A DNA stretch of 64,000 bases. Source: an uncultured Acetatifactor sp. Lineage in GTDB: Bacteria > Bacillota > Clostridia > Lachnospirales > Lachnospiraceae. The notes beneath the pieces are model-generated. The model searched no databases and had not been told where the DNA came from. It saw nothing but the letters and a program-made list of their open reading frames with translations. Both the position numbers and the translations under genes were made by a program. Positions 42,452 through 50,959 of the stretch are shown here, in pieces (the stretch's first letter is position 1; every line of letters begins with the position of its first letter). The stretch covers positions 1-64,000 of the forward strand of contig CAJUAB010000024.1 in the NCBI GenBank assembly GCA_910583845.1, given 5' to 3'.

Positions 42452-42958
42452 ATGGAATTGTGGGACGCGTATAATGAGGCGGGAGAAAAGCTGGGATTTG
42501 ATCTGATCCGCGGTGAAACCATTCCCGACGGAGTATACCATATGGTCTGCGAGGTGGTGGTGCAGAGCATCGAAGGGGACTTTCTGCTGATGCGGCGCTC
42601 CTGGGAAAAGGAAGTATCTCCCGGCAAATGGGAGATTGGCGCCGGCGGCAGCGCCATGAAGGGGGAAGGCCCTCTGGACGGAGCCTGTCGGGAACTGCGG
42701 GAGGAGACAGGGATAGACGCGGCCGGGGCGCTGCGGGAACTCTACTGTATGACGCACAGGGAACATCACGCCATCTATTATGGTTATCTGCTGGTGACGG
42801 ACTGGCCCAGGAATGGAATCGTGCTGCAGGAAGGGGAGACGATTGCCTACAAATGGCTGACCCGGGAGGAATTTTTGCTGTTTTATGACCAGGGGCTTTC
42901 CATCGGTTCCCAGAAGGAGCGTTTGAGGGGATTTGTGGATGGTATGCGCGGGGGGTGA
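42452..42958 (+). CDS. Nudix hydrolase
   Basis: A 168-residue Nudix protein; the family cleaves nucleoside diphosphates linked to another group. The Nudix box is complete: Gly in GGSAMKGEGP, then ACRELREETGI (REUxEExGU). The N-terminus ELWDAYNEAGEKLGFDLIRG resembles the IPP-isomerase-like/YfcD type Nudix group. ATG 42452 is favoured by AGAGGAG 7 nt upstream; ATG 42446 is too close to it. It ends 9 nt from the convergent DUF1266 gene, with a GACAGGAA/TTCCTGTC hairpin between. Confidence 0.85.
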   Translation: MELWDAYNEAGEKLGFDLIRGETIPDGVYHMVCEVVVQSIEGDFLLMRRSWEKEVSPGKWEIGAGGSAMKGEGPLDGACRELREETGIDAAGALRELYCMTHREHHAIYYGYLLVTDWPRNGIVLQEGETIAYKWLTREEFLLFYDQGLSIGSQKERLRGFVDGMRGG

Positions 42959-42967
42959 GACAGGAAG

Positions 42968-43822
42968 TCAGCTTTCCTGTCCCGTCCGGGCTGCGGGTTC
43001 ATACCACAGGCCGCTGCCCCAGGCGGTATCATCGCTCAGCAGGATGCGTGTCAGACGCGTCCACAGGTCCAGGCCGGCGGTCAGTTCGGGAAGCCTGGAG
43101 CCGTGCCGGAAGTCCCAGTACAATTCGCCGCATAGCAGGCTGACAGCGAAATCTGTCCAGCTGTCAAATATCTGTGCCTGAATGATCCAGTACTCCGCCA
43201 TTTCGTTAAACTCATCCCGGGACAGTAAGCCACAGGCATAACCGGCCCGCAAATGGCCCATGCACTCGCTGATGTCCCAGGCCAGATAGCCTTTGTGCCC
43301 CACGATGGGATAGAACTCAGCGGAAAAGTCCCGGGCCGCCTGAAAGGCTTCCAGAGCCCTGGGATTCAGCCGTGCCAGGTCAAAGGGGGGACGGCCCTCC
43401 CAGAAGCCCTCAAAGTCCAGATACTGGGGGTGGCAGCGGATTTCCGTATTGCAAAAGTCCAGCAGGGACTGCCTGTCCGTGATGCCGAAGATCTTTTCCA
43501 GATGGGCGCGGCATTCGGCCTCCGCCTCCGGAGAAGCACACCGGGGCAAAGAAGTGAAATAATCCGGTCCGGATTGATCCGGTCCGGGGATGCCGGGAGT
43601 CTTGCGCAGGGCGGAAATGCCTGCAAGCAGGGCCATGAACGCATTCCGCTCACAGGGGCGGCGGGCGGGAAGATCTGTCTTGCCAAACTCCGAACATAAC
43701 TCCAGGACAGCCTGGGATAATCCGGTGTCATGGGGATAGAAGTCGCTTTTCCCCGCAGCTTTTGAGCAATCCGCCTTGGTTTTCCGGGCTTTGTCCTGTC
43801 TTTTCAAGTCAAAGATACTCAT
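42968..43822 (-). CDS. DUF1266-domain protein
   Basis: A 284-residue cytoplasmic protein. The C-terminal half has the DUF1266 pattern: GYLAWDISECMGHLRAGYAC, SRDEFNEMAEYWIIQAQ and FDSWTDFAVSLLCGELYW. The family has no assigned biochemical role. The N-terminal 80 residues are basic and low in order. On the minus strand AAAAAAGGAGGGAG precedes the ATG. A 158-bp palindromic element begins 37 bp upstream of the start, so its promoter must lie within or beyond that element. Confidence 0.75.
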   Translation of the reverse strand: MSIFDLKRQDKARKTKADCSKAAGKSDFYPHDTGLSQAVLELCSEFGKTDLPARRPCERNAFMALLAGISALRKTPGIPGPDQSGPDYFTSLPRCASPEAEAECRAHLEKIFGITDRQSLLDFCNTEIRCHPQYLDFEGFWEGRPPFDLARLNPRALEAFQAARDFSAEFYPIVGHKGYLAWDISECMGHLRAGYACGLLSRDEFNEMAEYWIIQAQIFDSWTDFAVSLLCGELYWDFRHGSRLPELTAGLDLWTRLTRILLSDDTAWGSGLWYEPAARTGQES

Positions 43823-43858
43823 GTTGATAGTTCTCCCTCCTTTTTTGTTTGAGCTTCA

Positions 43859-44016
43859 GAGCGTGTTTGAAAAATGCTTTCCGTCAGATGTGCGTCCCAA
43901 TTTGTGGGTGATTTGGGCCAAAGACGAACGCATAGCGGGCTATGGTACCTGAATTTGCCCCCAATATCATGTAAATGTGGGGACGCGCAGATGGCGGGAA
44001 TGATTTTACAAACAGG
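43859..44016. repeat. Dispersed element 1, full-length 158-bp imperfect palindrome
   Basis: The left arm (43859-43919) and right arm (43955-44016) are imperfect reverse complements; the right arm has more changes. The centre holds CATAGC-GG-GCTATG. The right half recurs at 60616-60708 and its end at 37785. No gene is encoded. Confidence 0.7.
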
Positions 44017-44133
44017 TCCTGACTGATCAGAGATCAAAACGGAAATCCTGGTGTATTCTCTTCTCGTGTGTATTGTCAAAAATGTCCGTTTTTCCACGGA
44101 TGCAGACGGAATCCCCTGTTCCGGACAGAGGCC

Positions 44134-44383
44134 GGGGTATATATAAAAAAATTGCTTCCCAGTACCCTCCCCGGAGTCCCTGGGAGGCAGAAAACCAGAT
44201 TTTTTCCACATATCAGGGTATATACAGAAAAATTGTCTCTCTATATCCCTTTTTTTGCGATCAGCGGGGTATTGACATACAATTTTTCTGTATATGCCCT
44301 GTTTCCCCGTACAAACTGGGCAAAAAGGGGAGAGCTTGCGAAACAGCGGGGTATTGCGGAACAATTATTTTGTATATACCCTG
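44134..44383. repeat. Four ~37-bp repeats in mixed orientation
   Basis: Copies at 44134-44167, 44214-44250, 44265-44301 and 44347-44383. The last two are direct copies (CGGGGTATTG ... TGTATATrCCCTG); the first two are inverted relative to them. Each has GGGTATA-type ends that form an imperfect inverted repeat. Spacings are 46, 14 and 45 bp, which rules out a CRISPR. The rest of 43823-44961 has no gene that I can support. Confidence 0.75.
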
Positions 44384-44765
44384 CCGGATTTGGGCAGCTT
44401 CCATCCAGCAGGTTCGTGGGTGGACGATCCGGCGGCATGTAAAAAGGGCAAGACGCAGGATGCACGGATCAAATGGGCCAGGCTGTATGTAGCTATAGTC
44501 CAAAAGCCAGCCGGACAGAGTATCAGGTGTCATAGATCATTTTAACACAAACGGTTGTTTGGTTCAAGAAAAAAGAGAGAATCATAACCCATAAATTTCC
44601 TTAACTTAGTTCCTTATTTCAATACAGCGTCACCCGGTTAGCCAGTTGGTGTATGGTCTCATCAAGAGCCGCGTCTTCTATGAAATCCATCCCCTGTTCT
44701 TTCGCCGCAGGCGCAGTTCAGATCCCTTATGACAGTAGCCGCAAAAATTGTCAAAAATTCAAGTA

Positions 44766-44794
44766 TTGTCAAGCATTGAAATTCATGTTATCAT
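44766..44794 (+). promoter_or_regulatory. Promoter of UPF0340-WYL pair
   Basis: TTGTCA at 44766-44771 and TATCAT at 44789-44794 are 17 nt apart. A second TTGTCAA occurs 19 bp upstream. The start codon is about 165 nt downstream. Confidence 0.55.
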
Positions 44795-44961
44795 AATCCG
44801 AAAGTCAGAGAAGCCCCGGGGCCTGGCCTGTTCAGCGCATACAGCGCATCTGACGGATTTCCGCGTCCTCTCTGGCAAACGGAGATGCCGGGCGTTTTCC
44901 GGATGCCTTTGACATCATAGCCGGAGCGGTGCCGGGCGGCAGAGAAGGAGAAAGTGGAGTC

Positions 44962-45552
44962 ATGAGCATAAACGGTATATCATCGGAGAAATATGACCAC
45001 CTGGAGGAGATCCAGGCCCAGCTGGAAGCGGTGCTTACGGAACTATCCGCGGCGGCACATCCGGAGCGGGGGGATATTCTGGTGGTGGGCTGTTCTACCA
45101 GTGAGGTGGCGGGAGGCCGGATCGGCACGTATTCCAGCCAGGAGATCGGCGAGGCCCTGTTTCGCACGGCATACCGGTTCTGTGAGGAGATGGGAATTTA
45201 TCTTGCCTGCCAGTGCTGCGAGCACCTGAACCGCAGCCTGATTGTCGAGAAAGCATGTATGAGGGAGCATCGTCTGACCAGAGTCAATGTGATACCGCAG
45301 TTGAAGGCGGGAGGCGCTTTTGCGGAGGCGGCTTACCGCCATATGCGGGAACCGGTGGCAGTGGAGGCGCTGCAGGCGCGGGCGGGGGTGGACATTGGCG
45401 ACACTCTGATCGGTATGCATCTTGCCCCTGTAGCGGTGCCGGTGCGCACGGGGCATAAGACGGTGGGGCAGGCCCATGTGGTCTGCGCCCGCTCCAGGGC
45501 CAAATATGTGGGCGGCGGCAGAGCGGCTTATGACGAGAGCCAGACTTTTTAG
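44962..45552 (+). CDS. UPF0340 (TIGR01440/YwlG-like) protein
   Basis: A 196-residue protein of the conserved but uncharacterised UPF0340 family. Family features are ILVVGCSTSEVAGGRIGTYSS, ACQCCEHLNRSLIVE, VNVIPQLKAGGAFAEAAY and IGDTLIGMHLAPVAVPVR. In Bacillus, ywlG lies near ywlE and glyA; here it is followed by a WYL regulator. ATG 44962 is preceded by GAAGGAG; the frame extends to 44929 without a site. Cys and His in CQCCEHLN might bind metal or a cofactor (inference). Confidence 0.85.
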   Translation: MSINGISSEKYDHLEEIQAQLEAVLTELSAAAHPERGDILVVGCSTSEVAGGRIGTYSSQEIGEALFRTAYRFCEEMGIYLACQCCEHLNRSLIVEKACMREHRLTRVNVIPQLKAGGAFAEAAYRHMREPVAVEALQARAGVDIGDTLIGMHLAPVAVPVRTGHKTVGQAHVVCARSRAKYVGGGRAAYDESQTF

Positions 45553-45592
45553 AGTGTGCTCCGGCGCGAGACGAAAGGAACGGTGCTGCAAT

Positions 45593-46525
45593 ATGAAGGT
45601 GGACAGGCTGGTGGGGATACTGGCGCTTCTCTTACAGAAAAACACCATGACGGCCCCTGAGCTGGCGGATCATTTTGAGGTGTCAAGACGGACGATCAGC
45701 CGTGATATCGAGTCTCTGTGTAAGGCAGGCATTCCCGTCTGTACCAGGCAGGGAGTGGGCGGCGGTATCTCCATTATGGAGGATTACCGTCTGGATAAAA
45801 CGCTTCTGTCCACAGGGGAGATGCGGGAGATTCTGGCGGGGCTCCGGGGGCTGGACAGCGTGAGCGGCAGCAGGCATTATGCCAGGCTGATGGAAAAGCT
45901 GTGTGTGGGTTCCTCGGATTTTGTAAACGGAAGGGATTATGTCTGGATTGATTTATCCTCCTGGTACAAAGGATCTCTCGCGCCCAAGATTACAATCATC
46001 CAGACGGCGATAGAGGGAAGGAGAATTTTATGCTTTGCGTACTATGGTCCCAGGGGTGAGAGCCGCCGGAGCATAGAACCCTGCTATCTGGTATTTCGCT
46101 GGTCCAACTGGTATGTGTGGGGCTGGTGCCGGAAACGGGAGGATTTCCGGCTCTTTAAGCTGAATCGGATGGAGAATGTCACAGTGTCAGAGCAGGAATT
46201 TCCGGACCGGAATATACCCATGCCGGATTTTTCCGATCAGACCGTATTTCCGGGGGGAATTAAGATCAAGGCTCTTTTTTCGCCGGAGGTAAAATGGAGG
46301 CTGATCGAGAGCTTCGGTCTTCACTGCTTTACAGAGCAGGAGGATGGGAGACTGCTGTTTGAAGAGGAATATACCAATGAGAATATTCTGCTGTCATGGC
46401 TGATGGGATTCGGAGACAGGGTGACCGTGCTGGAGCCTGAGTCTGTCCGGACGGCGCTCCTTGATATGGCGCGGAATATGATCCGGATGTACGGAGCGTG
46501 TGACAGTGTTCCCCCCTTCTGCTAA
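45593..46525 (+). CDS. WYL-domain transcriptional regulator
   Basis: A 310-residue YafY-type regulator. The N-terminal winged helix (KVDRLVGILALLLQ, VSRRTISRDIESLCKAGIPV) is followed by a WYL domain (IEPCYLVFRWSNWYVWGWC, KLNRMENV) that is thought to bind nucleotides or oligomers, and a C-terminal WCX part. ATG 45593 follows AAAGGAAC at slightly long spacing. It lies 40 nt after the UPF0340 gene, so probably shares its transcript. No target is evident. Confidence 0.85.
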   Translation: MKVDRLVGILALLLQKNTMTAPELADHFEVSRRTISRDIESLCKAGIPVCTRQGVGGGISIMEDYRLDKTLLSTGEMREILAGLRGLDSVSGSRHYARLMEKLCVGSSDFVNGRDYVWIDLSSWYKGSLAPKITIIQTAIEGRRILCFAYYGPRGESRRSIEPCYLVFRWSNWYVWGWCRKREDFRLFKLNRMENVTVSEQEFPDRNIPMPDFSDQTVFPGGIKIKALFSPEVKWRLIESFGLHCFTEQEDGRLLFEEEYTNENILLSWLMGFGDRVTVLEPESVRTALLDMARNMIRMYGACDSVPPFC

Positions 46526-46584
46526 GAGCGGCAGACTTTGCCGTCTGCTGCCCATGTCTTAAACAAATATTAAAGTTTTCTCTA

Positions 46585-46613
46585 TTCCAAATTTTTTCCC
46601 TTTTCTGTATAAT
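46585..46613 (+). promoter_or_regulatory. Promoter of the two-component system
   Basis: TTCCAA at 46585-46590 and a perfect TATAAT at 46608-46613 are 17 nt apart. The leader before the regulator gene is about 165 nt. A GGCAGAC/GTCTGCT hairpin lies after the preceding gene at about 46530-46550. Confidence 0.6.
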
Positions 46614-46785
46614 GAGAACGTAGCCGATTGTGACACTCTTTCCGCAAGTGACGGAATGGATCAACTTCTGTTCCGGAAAAGAACCGTTTTGCAATTCCCC
46701 AATACGGAGATCAGACGATTGCGCCCTCTGGCAGAGATCATTTTACAGCTGCCAGTATCATATCATCAAGCCACAGGAGACATCC

Positions 46786-47484
46786 ATGTATCATATATTG
46801 CTTTGCGATGACGAGAAGGACATTGTAAATGCGCTGGAGATTTATCTGAGCCAGCCGGATTACTGCTTTCATAAAGCCTGCGACGGAAAGGAGGCCCTGG
46901 AGATCGCCCGGAATCAGGAGCTGCATCTGATTCTGATGGATGTGATGATGCCTCGTATGGACGGACTGGAAGCCATGGAACGAATACGGCAGCTTTCCAA
47001 TGTGCCCATTATCCTGCTCACGGCCAAGGGAGAGGACCTGGACAAGATTCTGGGGCTGAACGCCGGCGCGGATGACTATATCACCAAACCTTTCAACCCC
47101 ATGGAGGTCGGTGCCAGAGTCCGCTCCCAGCTGCGGCGGTATATGCAGCTGGGCAGCGGTGACCAGCAGAAGGGGATTCTCCGCATCGGCGGAATCCAGC
47201 TGGACGATGTGCGTAAGACAGTGCTGCTGGATGGGGAGGAGGTCAGTCTGACGCCTACGGAATATGAGATATTGAAGCTCCTTATGGAGCATCCGGGACA
47301 GGTCTTTTCACCTGCGGAGATCTATCAGCAGGTGTGGAAGGATCAGCCCATCGGCAGCGAGGGCACAGTGGCGGTGCATATCCGGCATCTGCGGGAGAAG
47401 CTGGAGTTTGACCCCGCAGCCCCCCGGTATCTCAAAGTGGTCTGGGGGCAGGGCTATAAGATTGAGGGGAAAATTGGCGCATGA
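46786..47484 (+). CDS. OmpR-family response regulator
   Basis: A 232-residue regulator. The receiver domain starts HILLCDDEKD (acidic pocket), with the phospho-accepting Asp in LILMDVMMPRMDG and the conserved Lys in DDYITKPFNP. The C-terminal winged helix (SLTPTEYEILKLLMEHPGQV, TVAVHIRHLREKLE) is of OmpR/PhoB type. ATG 46786 lies 5 nt after AGGAGA; the frame upstream is open but has no site. Its stop overlaps the kinase start by 4 nt (ATGA). Confidence 0.93.
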   Translation: MYHILLCDDEKDIVNALEIYLSQPDYCFHKACDGKEALEIARNQELHLILMDVMMPRMDGLEAMERIRQLSNVPIILLTAKGEDLDKILGLNAGADDYITKPFNPMEVGARVRSQLRRYMQLGSGDQQKGILRIGGIQLDDVRKTVLLDGEEVSLTPTEYEILKLLMEHPGQVFSPAEIYQQVWKDQPIGSEGTVAVHIRHLREKLEFDPAAPRYLKVVWGQGYKIEGKIGA

Positions 47485-49466
47485 GAGGGAAAACCATAAT
47501 AAGATGCCTCCAGTATCTGGCAATGGCGGCCGCCATGGGAATCGCCATATTTTGTATGCTGGCGGGAGTATGCTGCATGCGTCTGGAGGAATACCGGCAG
47601 CAGGACAGCAACCGTGAACCGGCGCTGGAGAGCAGAGCGCGGCAGCGAGCCGGGGAAATCCTGGAGATTTATCTGACCCGGGGCATGAAGCAGGCGGATG
47701 CCTATGCCGCGGCGGAGGACATCAATTTTACGATACAGAAGGACAGCGGCAGGTTTCTTGGCGGGAACTATAAGTCTGACGGCACACAGCCAATCCTGAA
47801 ACTGGATGGAAAGGTACTGGAATACAGTTATCTTCTTCAGGAAGACGCGCAGGAGCACTCGGGCTATGTGATAAAGATTGCCTATCTGGAGCTGGGACAG
47901 ATACTGGAAGTGCCCATTCATCTGGAAGGACTGCCGGATGATCTGCGTGTATGGATGCAGGGCTTTTTTGTGGCAGCGGGAGTGAGTCTGGCCCTGGCGG
48001 CGGCCATTCTGGGCCATATGATCCGGAATGTGGGCCAGGGGGGGCAGGAAGCCGCTGTTGGCAAAAGGGATATCAAGTCTTACAGGAAGCTCCTCCTCTG
48101 GTGTGGGGCGATCCTGCCTGTGGCGTGGTGGGGCTGCGGATTGCCCCGGATCTGGAGTATTCCCATCACCTGGGAGGCGGGCGCGGAACCCATGAAAGCA
48201 CTGCTGGGGCAGAGCATCAGGAATATGACATTGTGCGGATTGCTTCTGGGAAATCTGCTGACCGGGTTGCTGCTGCATGTAGTCTGGATGCGTAACGCGG
48301 GCCGGAAAACGCGAAGCGATCTGCTTGAAAGAGTGTTTGAGAAACCTCTGAGGGCTCTGGAGAAGCTGTCCTGGTTTCAAAGAGCGCTGTTTATTTTATT
48401 GTCGGTCTGCGCGCTGGAGGCATTTCTGCTGGGGCTGGCCCAGTACAAGGTGATGCATGGGGAGAGAATGGACGGGCTGAAGGAATGGCTCACTGTGCGC
48501 GGAGGCGGCTGGCTGGTATGGGGATTGTGGGTTCTGGAAAAAGCAGCTCTGTCAGCGCTGGTTCTGCGAACGGCCAGCGGTATGCTGCGGCTACGGACTT
48601 CCGGCAGGGAACTGGCAAAGGGAAATCTGGGCTATCAGATTCCGCTTAAGGGCATGAAGGGGGAGGCGCTGCAGTTCGGCAGGGATCTGAACGCCATTTC
48701 CCAGGTGGTGGCGGACGCGGTGGAGGACCGGATGAGGAGCGAACGGCTGAAGACGGAATTGATTACCAATGTCTCTCACGACATCAAGACCCCCCTGACA
48801 TCCATCATCAATTACGCTGATTTGATCAGCAGGGAGCAGACGGACAATGCAAAGATCGCGGAGTATGCCGAGGTGCTGCACAGGCAGTCATCCAGGCTGA
48901 AAAAGCTGATCGAGGATCTGATGGAGGTTTCCAGAGCGTCCACCGGCAATCTGGAGGTATTACTGGAACGCTGTCAGGCGGGAGTTCTGCTCAGCCAGGC
49001 CATGGGGGAATTTGAACACAGGCTGGAGGAGAGAGGGATAGAACTGATTGTCCGGCAGAGTCAGGAACCCGTATGGATTATGGCGGACCCGCGAATGCTG
49101 TGGCGCATATTGGACAACCTGATGACAAATATCTGTAAATACGCCCAGAGTAATACCAGGGTGTATCTGAGTCTGGAGACAACGGGGTTCAAAACCGGAG
49201 AGGAACAGGCGGTGCTGGTTTTTAAGAATATATCCAGCCATCCTCTGGAGATGGATGCCTCGGAATTGATGGAGCGTTTTGTGCGGGGGGACAAGTCCCG
49301 GCACACGGAGGGAAACGGACTGGGGCTGGCCATCGCCAGGAGCCTGGCGGAGTTACAGGGCGGAAGCATGCAGCTGACCACGGACGGAGATCTGTTTAAG
49401 GTGACGCTGACATTTCCTGTGGACAGAGAGACGGCAGAATTGACAACAAACGGTCATGCGGTGTAA
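47481..49466 (+). CDS. Sensor histidine kinase
   Basis: A 661-residue membrane kinase that should phosphorylate the preceding regulator. N-terminal span at about residues 11-34, an extracytoplasmic stretch with sequence up to about residue 150, then several further spans (about 155-180, 205-225, 250-275, 295-320, 345-365), giving an unusually membrane-rich sensor. A short linker leads to the HisKA motif ELITNVSHDIKTPLTSII and the ATPase domain (ILDNLMTNICKYAQ, GNGLGLAIARSLAELQGG). The N-box carries TN-C-K rather than the common N-A-K-Y spacing. VanS-like kinases of this type often sense envelope stress. The signal is unknown. Confidence 0.9.
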   Translation: MRGKTIIRCLQYLAMAAAMGIAIFCMLAGVCCMRLEEYRQQDSNREPALESRARQRAGEILEIYLTRGMKQADAYAAAEDINFTIQKDSGRFLGGNYKSDGTQPILKLDGKVLEYSYLLQEDAQEHSGYVIKIAYLELGQILEVPIHLEGLPDDLRVWMQGFFVAAGVSLALAAAILGHMIRNVGQGGQEAAVGKRDIKSYRKLLLWCGAILPVAWWGCGLPRIWSIPITWEAGAEPMKALLGQSIRNMTLCGLLLGNLLTGLLLHVVWMRNAGRKTRSDLLERVFEKPLRALEKLSWFQRALFILLSVCALEAFLLGLAQYKVMHGERMDGLKEWLTVRGGGWLVWGLWVLEKAALSALVLRTASGMLRLRTSGRELAKGNLGYQIPLKGMKGEALQFGRDLNAISQVVADAVEDRMRSERLKTELITNVSHDIKTPLTSIINYADLISREQTDNAKIAEYAEVLHRQSSRLKKLIEDLMEVSRASTGNLEVLLERCQAGVLLSQAMGEFEHRLEERGIELIVRQSQEPVWIMADPRMLWRILDNLMTNICKYAQSNTRVYLSLETTGFKTGEEQAVLVFKNISSHPLEMDASELMERFVRGDKSRHTEGNGLGLAIARSLAELQGGSMQLTTDGDLFKVTLTFPVDRETAELTTNGHAV

Positions 49467-49597
49467 AAATCGGGCATATGGTCTGCCGCGTATGCGCATA
49501 GCCTGTCAGAGCCCCCCATTGCTCCGGATTGTTTCCTGATTTGCGCAAGGTTTGGGATAAAAACGGAAAAATGGCATATACTTATCTTAAAACATCT

Positions 49598-49619
49598 TTT
49601 TGTGGGTATACCACCAAAA
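49598..49619 (+). promoter_or_regulatory. Inverted repeat before the SOD-family gene
   Basis: TTTTGTGG, GTATA and CCACCAAAA form an imperfect palindrome whose core GTGG/CCAC is perfect. It ends right at the ribosome binding site. A likely -10 (TATACT, 49577-49582) lies 16 bp upstream. It could be a repressor operator; a PerR box match is not exact. Confidence 0.4.
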
Positions 49620-49632
49620 TAAAGGAGGACTT

Positions 49633-50265
49633 ATGCAGGCAGAAACCTATCCCTTTGTAGTGCAGCCGCTGCCCTACGACTATGACGCGCTCACACCGAT
49701 CCTGGATGAAAAGACCTTACATTTTCATCACGACAAACATTACAAGACATATGTGGACAATCTGAACAACACACTGGCGGACTATCCGGAATTGCAGAAA
49801 ATGAGTCTGAAGGAGCTGCTTACGAATCTGGACAGTCTTCCGGCGGCGGCGCAGACACCGATCCGCAACAACGGCGGCGGGGTATTTAACCATGAATTGT
49901 ATTTTGGGACCATGCGCCAGCCCATGGGGCAGATGCCGGAGGGAGCGCTGGCGGATGCCATTAACCGGGACTTTGGCAGTTTTAACCAGTGGAAGGAACA
50001 GATGAAACAGGCGGCTGTCTCCCAGTTTGGGTCCGGATGGGCCTGGCTGGTTACGGATCAGAACGGAAAACTTTCCATTGTGCAGACTGCCAATCAGAAT
50101 GTGCCGGACCTGTCCGAATGTACGCCCATTCTGTTGGTGGATGTGTGGGAACATGCCTATTATTTACAATATCAGAATCTTCGGGCGGCCTATGTGGAGG
50201 GCTGGTTTAATCTGATTCACTGGAAGAAAGTGCAGCGTCTGTATGAGGAGGCTGTCAGGAGGTAG
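49633..50265 (+). CDS. Fe/Mn superoxide dismutase family protein, first metal ligand missing
   Basis: A 210-residue protein of the Fe/Mn SOD family. Known SODs bind the metal with His26, His81, Asp167 and His171 (E. coli numbering). Here His87 (GGGVFNHELYF), Asp170 and His174 (VDVWEHAYYL) are kept. The first ligand, normally in EPHID, is Ile23 (TPILD). His32 and His33 of HFHHDKHYKTY are present. So the metal site has only three canonical ligands, and activity is uncertain. ATG 49633 follows AAAGGAGGAC. It forms a likely operon with queH, 8 nt downstream, and has a palindrome before its ribosome binding site. Confidence 0.85.
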   Translation: MQAETYPFVVQPLPYDYDALTPILDEKTLHFHHDKHYKTYVDNLNNTLADYPELQKMSLKELLTNLDSLPAAAQTPIRNNGGGVFNHELYFGTMRQPMGQMPEGALADAINRDFGSFNQWKEQMKQAAVSQFGSGWAWLVTDQNGKLSIVQTANQNVPDLSECTPILLVDVWEHAYYLQYQNLRAAYVEGWFNLIHWKKVQRLYEEAVRR

Positions 50266-50273
50266 ATTTTGTC

Positions 50274-50912
50274 ATGAACCAAAGAAACTACCAGCGGGAA
50301 CTGGACAAAATGCTGGAGAAATTGCCCAGGGGGGAGAAGCGTCTGTTTTTGCACAGCTGCTGCGCCCCCTGCAGCAGTTATGTGCTGGAATATCTGAGCG
50401 ACTATTTTTTTATTACGGTATTTTATTATAACCCAAACATTTCTTTTGAAGAAGAATACCGGCACCGGCTGTCAGAGCAGAAACACCTGATTGCCTGCCT
50501 GAACCGTGAAGAGGGAAGGTATCCCATCCGGGCGGTGGAAGGAGAATATGCGCCGGAGCGATTCTTTGCCATGTCAAAGGGACTGGAGCAATGCCCGGAG
50601 GGAGGCGAACGCTGCGAAGGGTGTTTCCGGCTGCGGCTGGAGGAGACCGCCCGGCAGGCCGCGGCGGCGGGCGCGGATTATTTTGCCACCACGCTGTCCA
50701 TCAGTCCTTTGAAAAATGCGCCTCTTCTGAACCGCATCGGGGAGGAACTGGCAGTTACATATGGTGTGCCCTGGCTGCCATCGGATTTCAAAAAGAAAAA
50801 CGGATACAAAAGATCAGTGGAATTGTCCGCCAGATATGAGCTGTATCGGCAGGACTACTGCGGCTGTGTCTACTCCCGGCGGGAGCGGGAAAAAAATAGT
50901 GTTGCCAGATAA
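50274..50912 (+). CDS. queH: Epoxyqueuosine reductase QueH
   Basis: QueH (formerly DUF208) reduces epoxyqueuosine to queuosine in tRNA, the last modification step. The 212-residue length and Cys pattern fit: LHSCCAPCSSYVL, CEGCFRLRL, and DYCGCVYS near the C-terminus, which hold an iron-sulfur site. The conserved ISPLKN and DFKKKNGY segments are present. It starts 8 nt after the SOD-family gene and its 3' end contains the argS promoter. Confidence 0.93.
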   Translation: MNQRNYQRELDKMLEKLPRGEKRLFLHSCCAPCSSYVLEYLSDYFFITVFYYNPNISFEEEYRHRLSEQKHLIACLNREEGRYPIRAVEGEYAPERFFAMSKGLEQCPEGGERCEGCFRLRLEETARQAAAAGADYFATTLSISPLKNAPLLNRIGEELAVTYGVPWLPSDFKKKNGYKRSVELSARYELYRQDYCGCVYSRREREKNSVAR

Positions 50913-50930
50913 AGGGAAAAGGGCTATAAT
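50902..50930 (+). promoter_or_regulatory. Promoter of argS
   Basis: TTGCCA at 50902-50907 and TATAAT at 50925-50930 are 17 nt apart. It overlaps the queH stop codon. The leader is only about 25 nt, too short for a T-box. Confidence 0.8.
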
Positions 50931-50959
50931 GAGCCCATACTTTTATAAGGAGCATGCTT

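Noticed and set aside
43823..44364. Minus-strand 181-codon ORF in the repeat region
   Set aside because: It runs through palindromes and 37-bp repeats, has no ribosome binding site and shares its end with the DUF1266 start region.
44134..44383. CRISPR array
   Set aside because: Four repeats have mixed orientation and gaps of 46, 14 and 45 bp; no cas gene is nearby.
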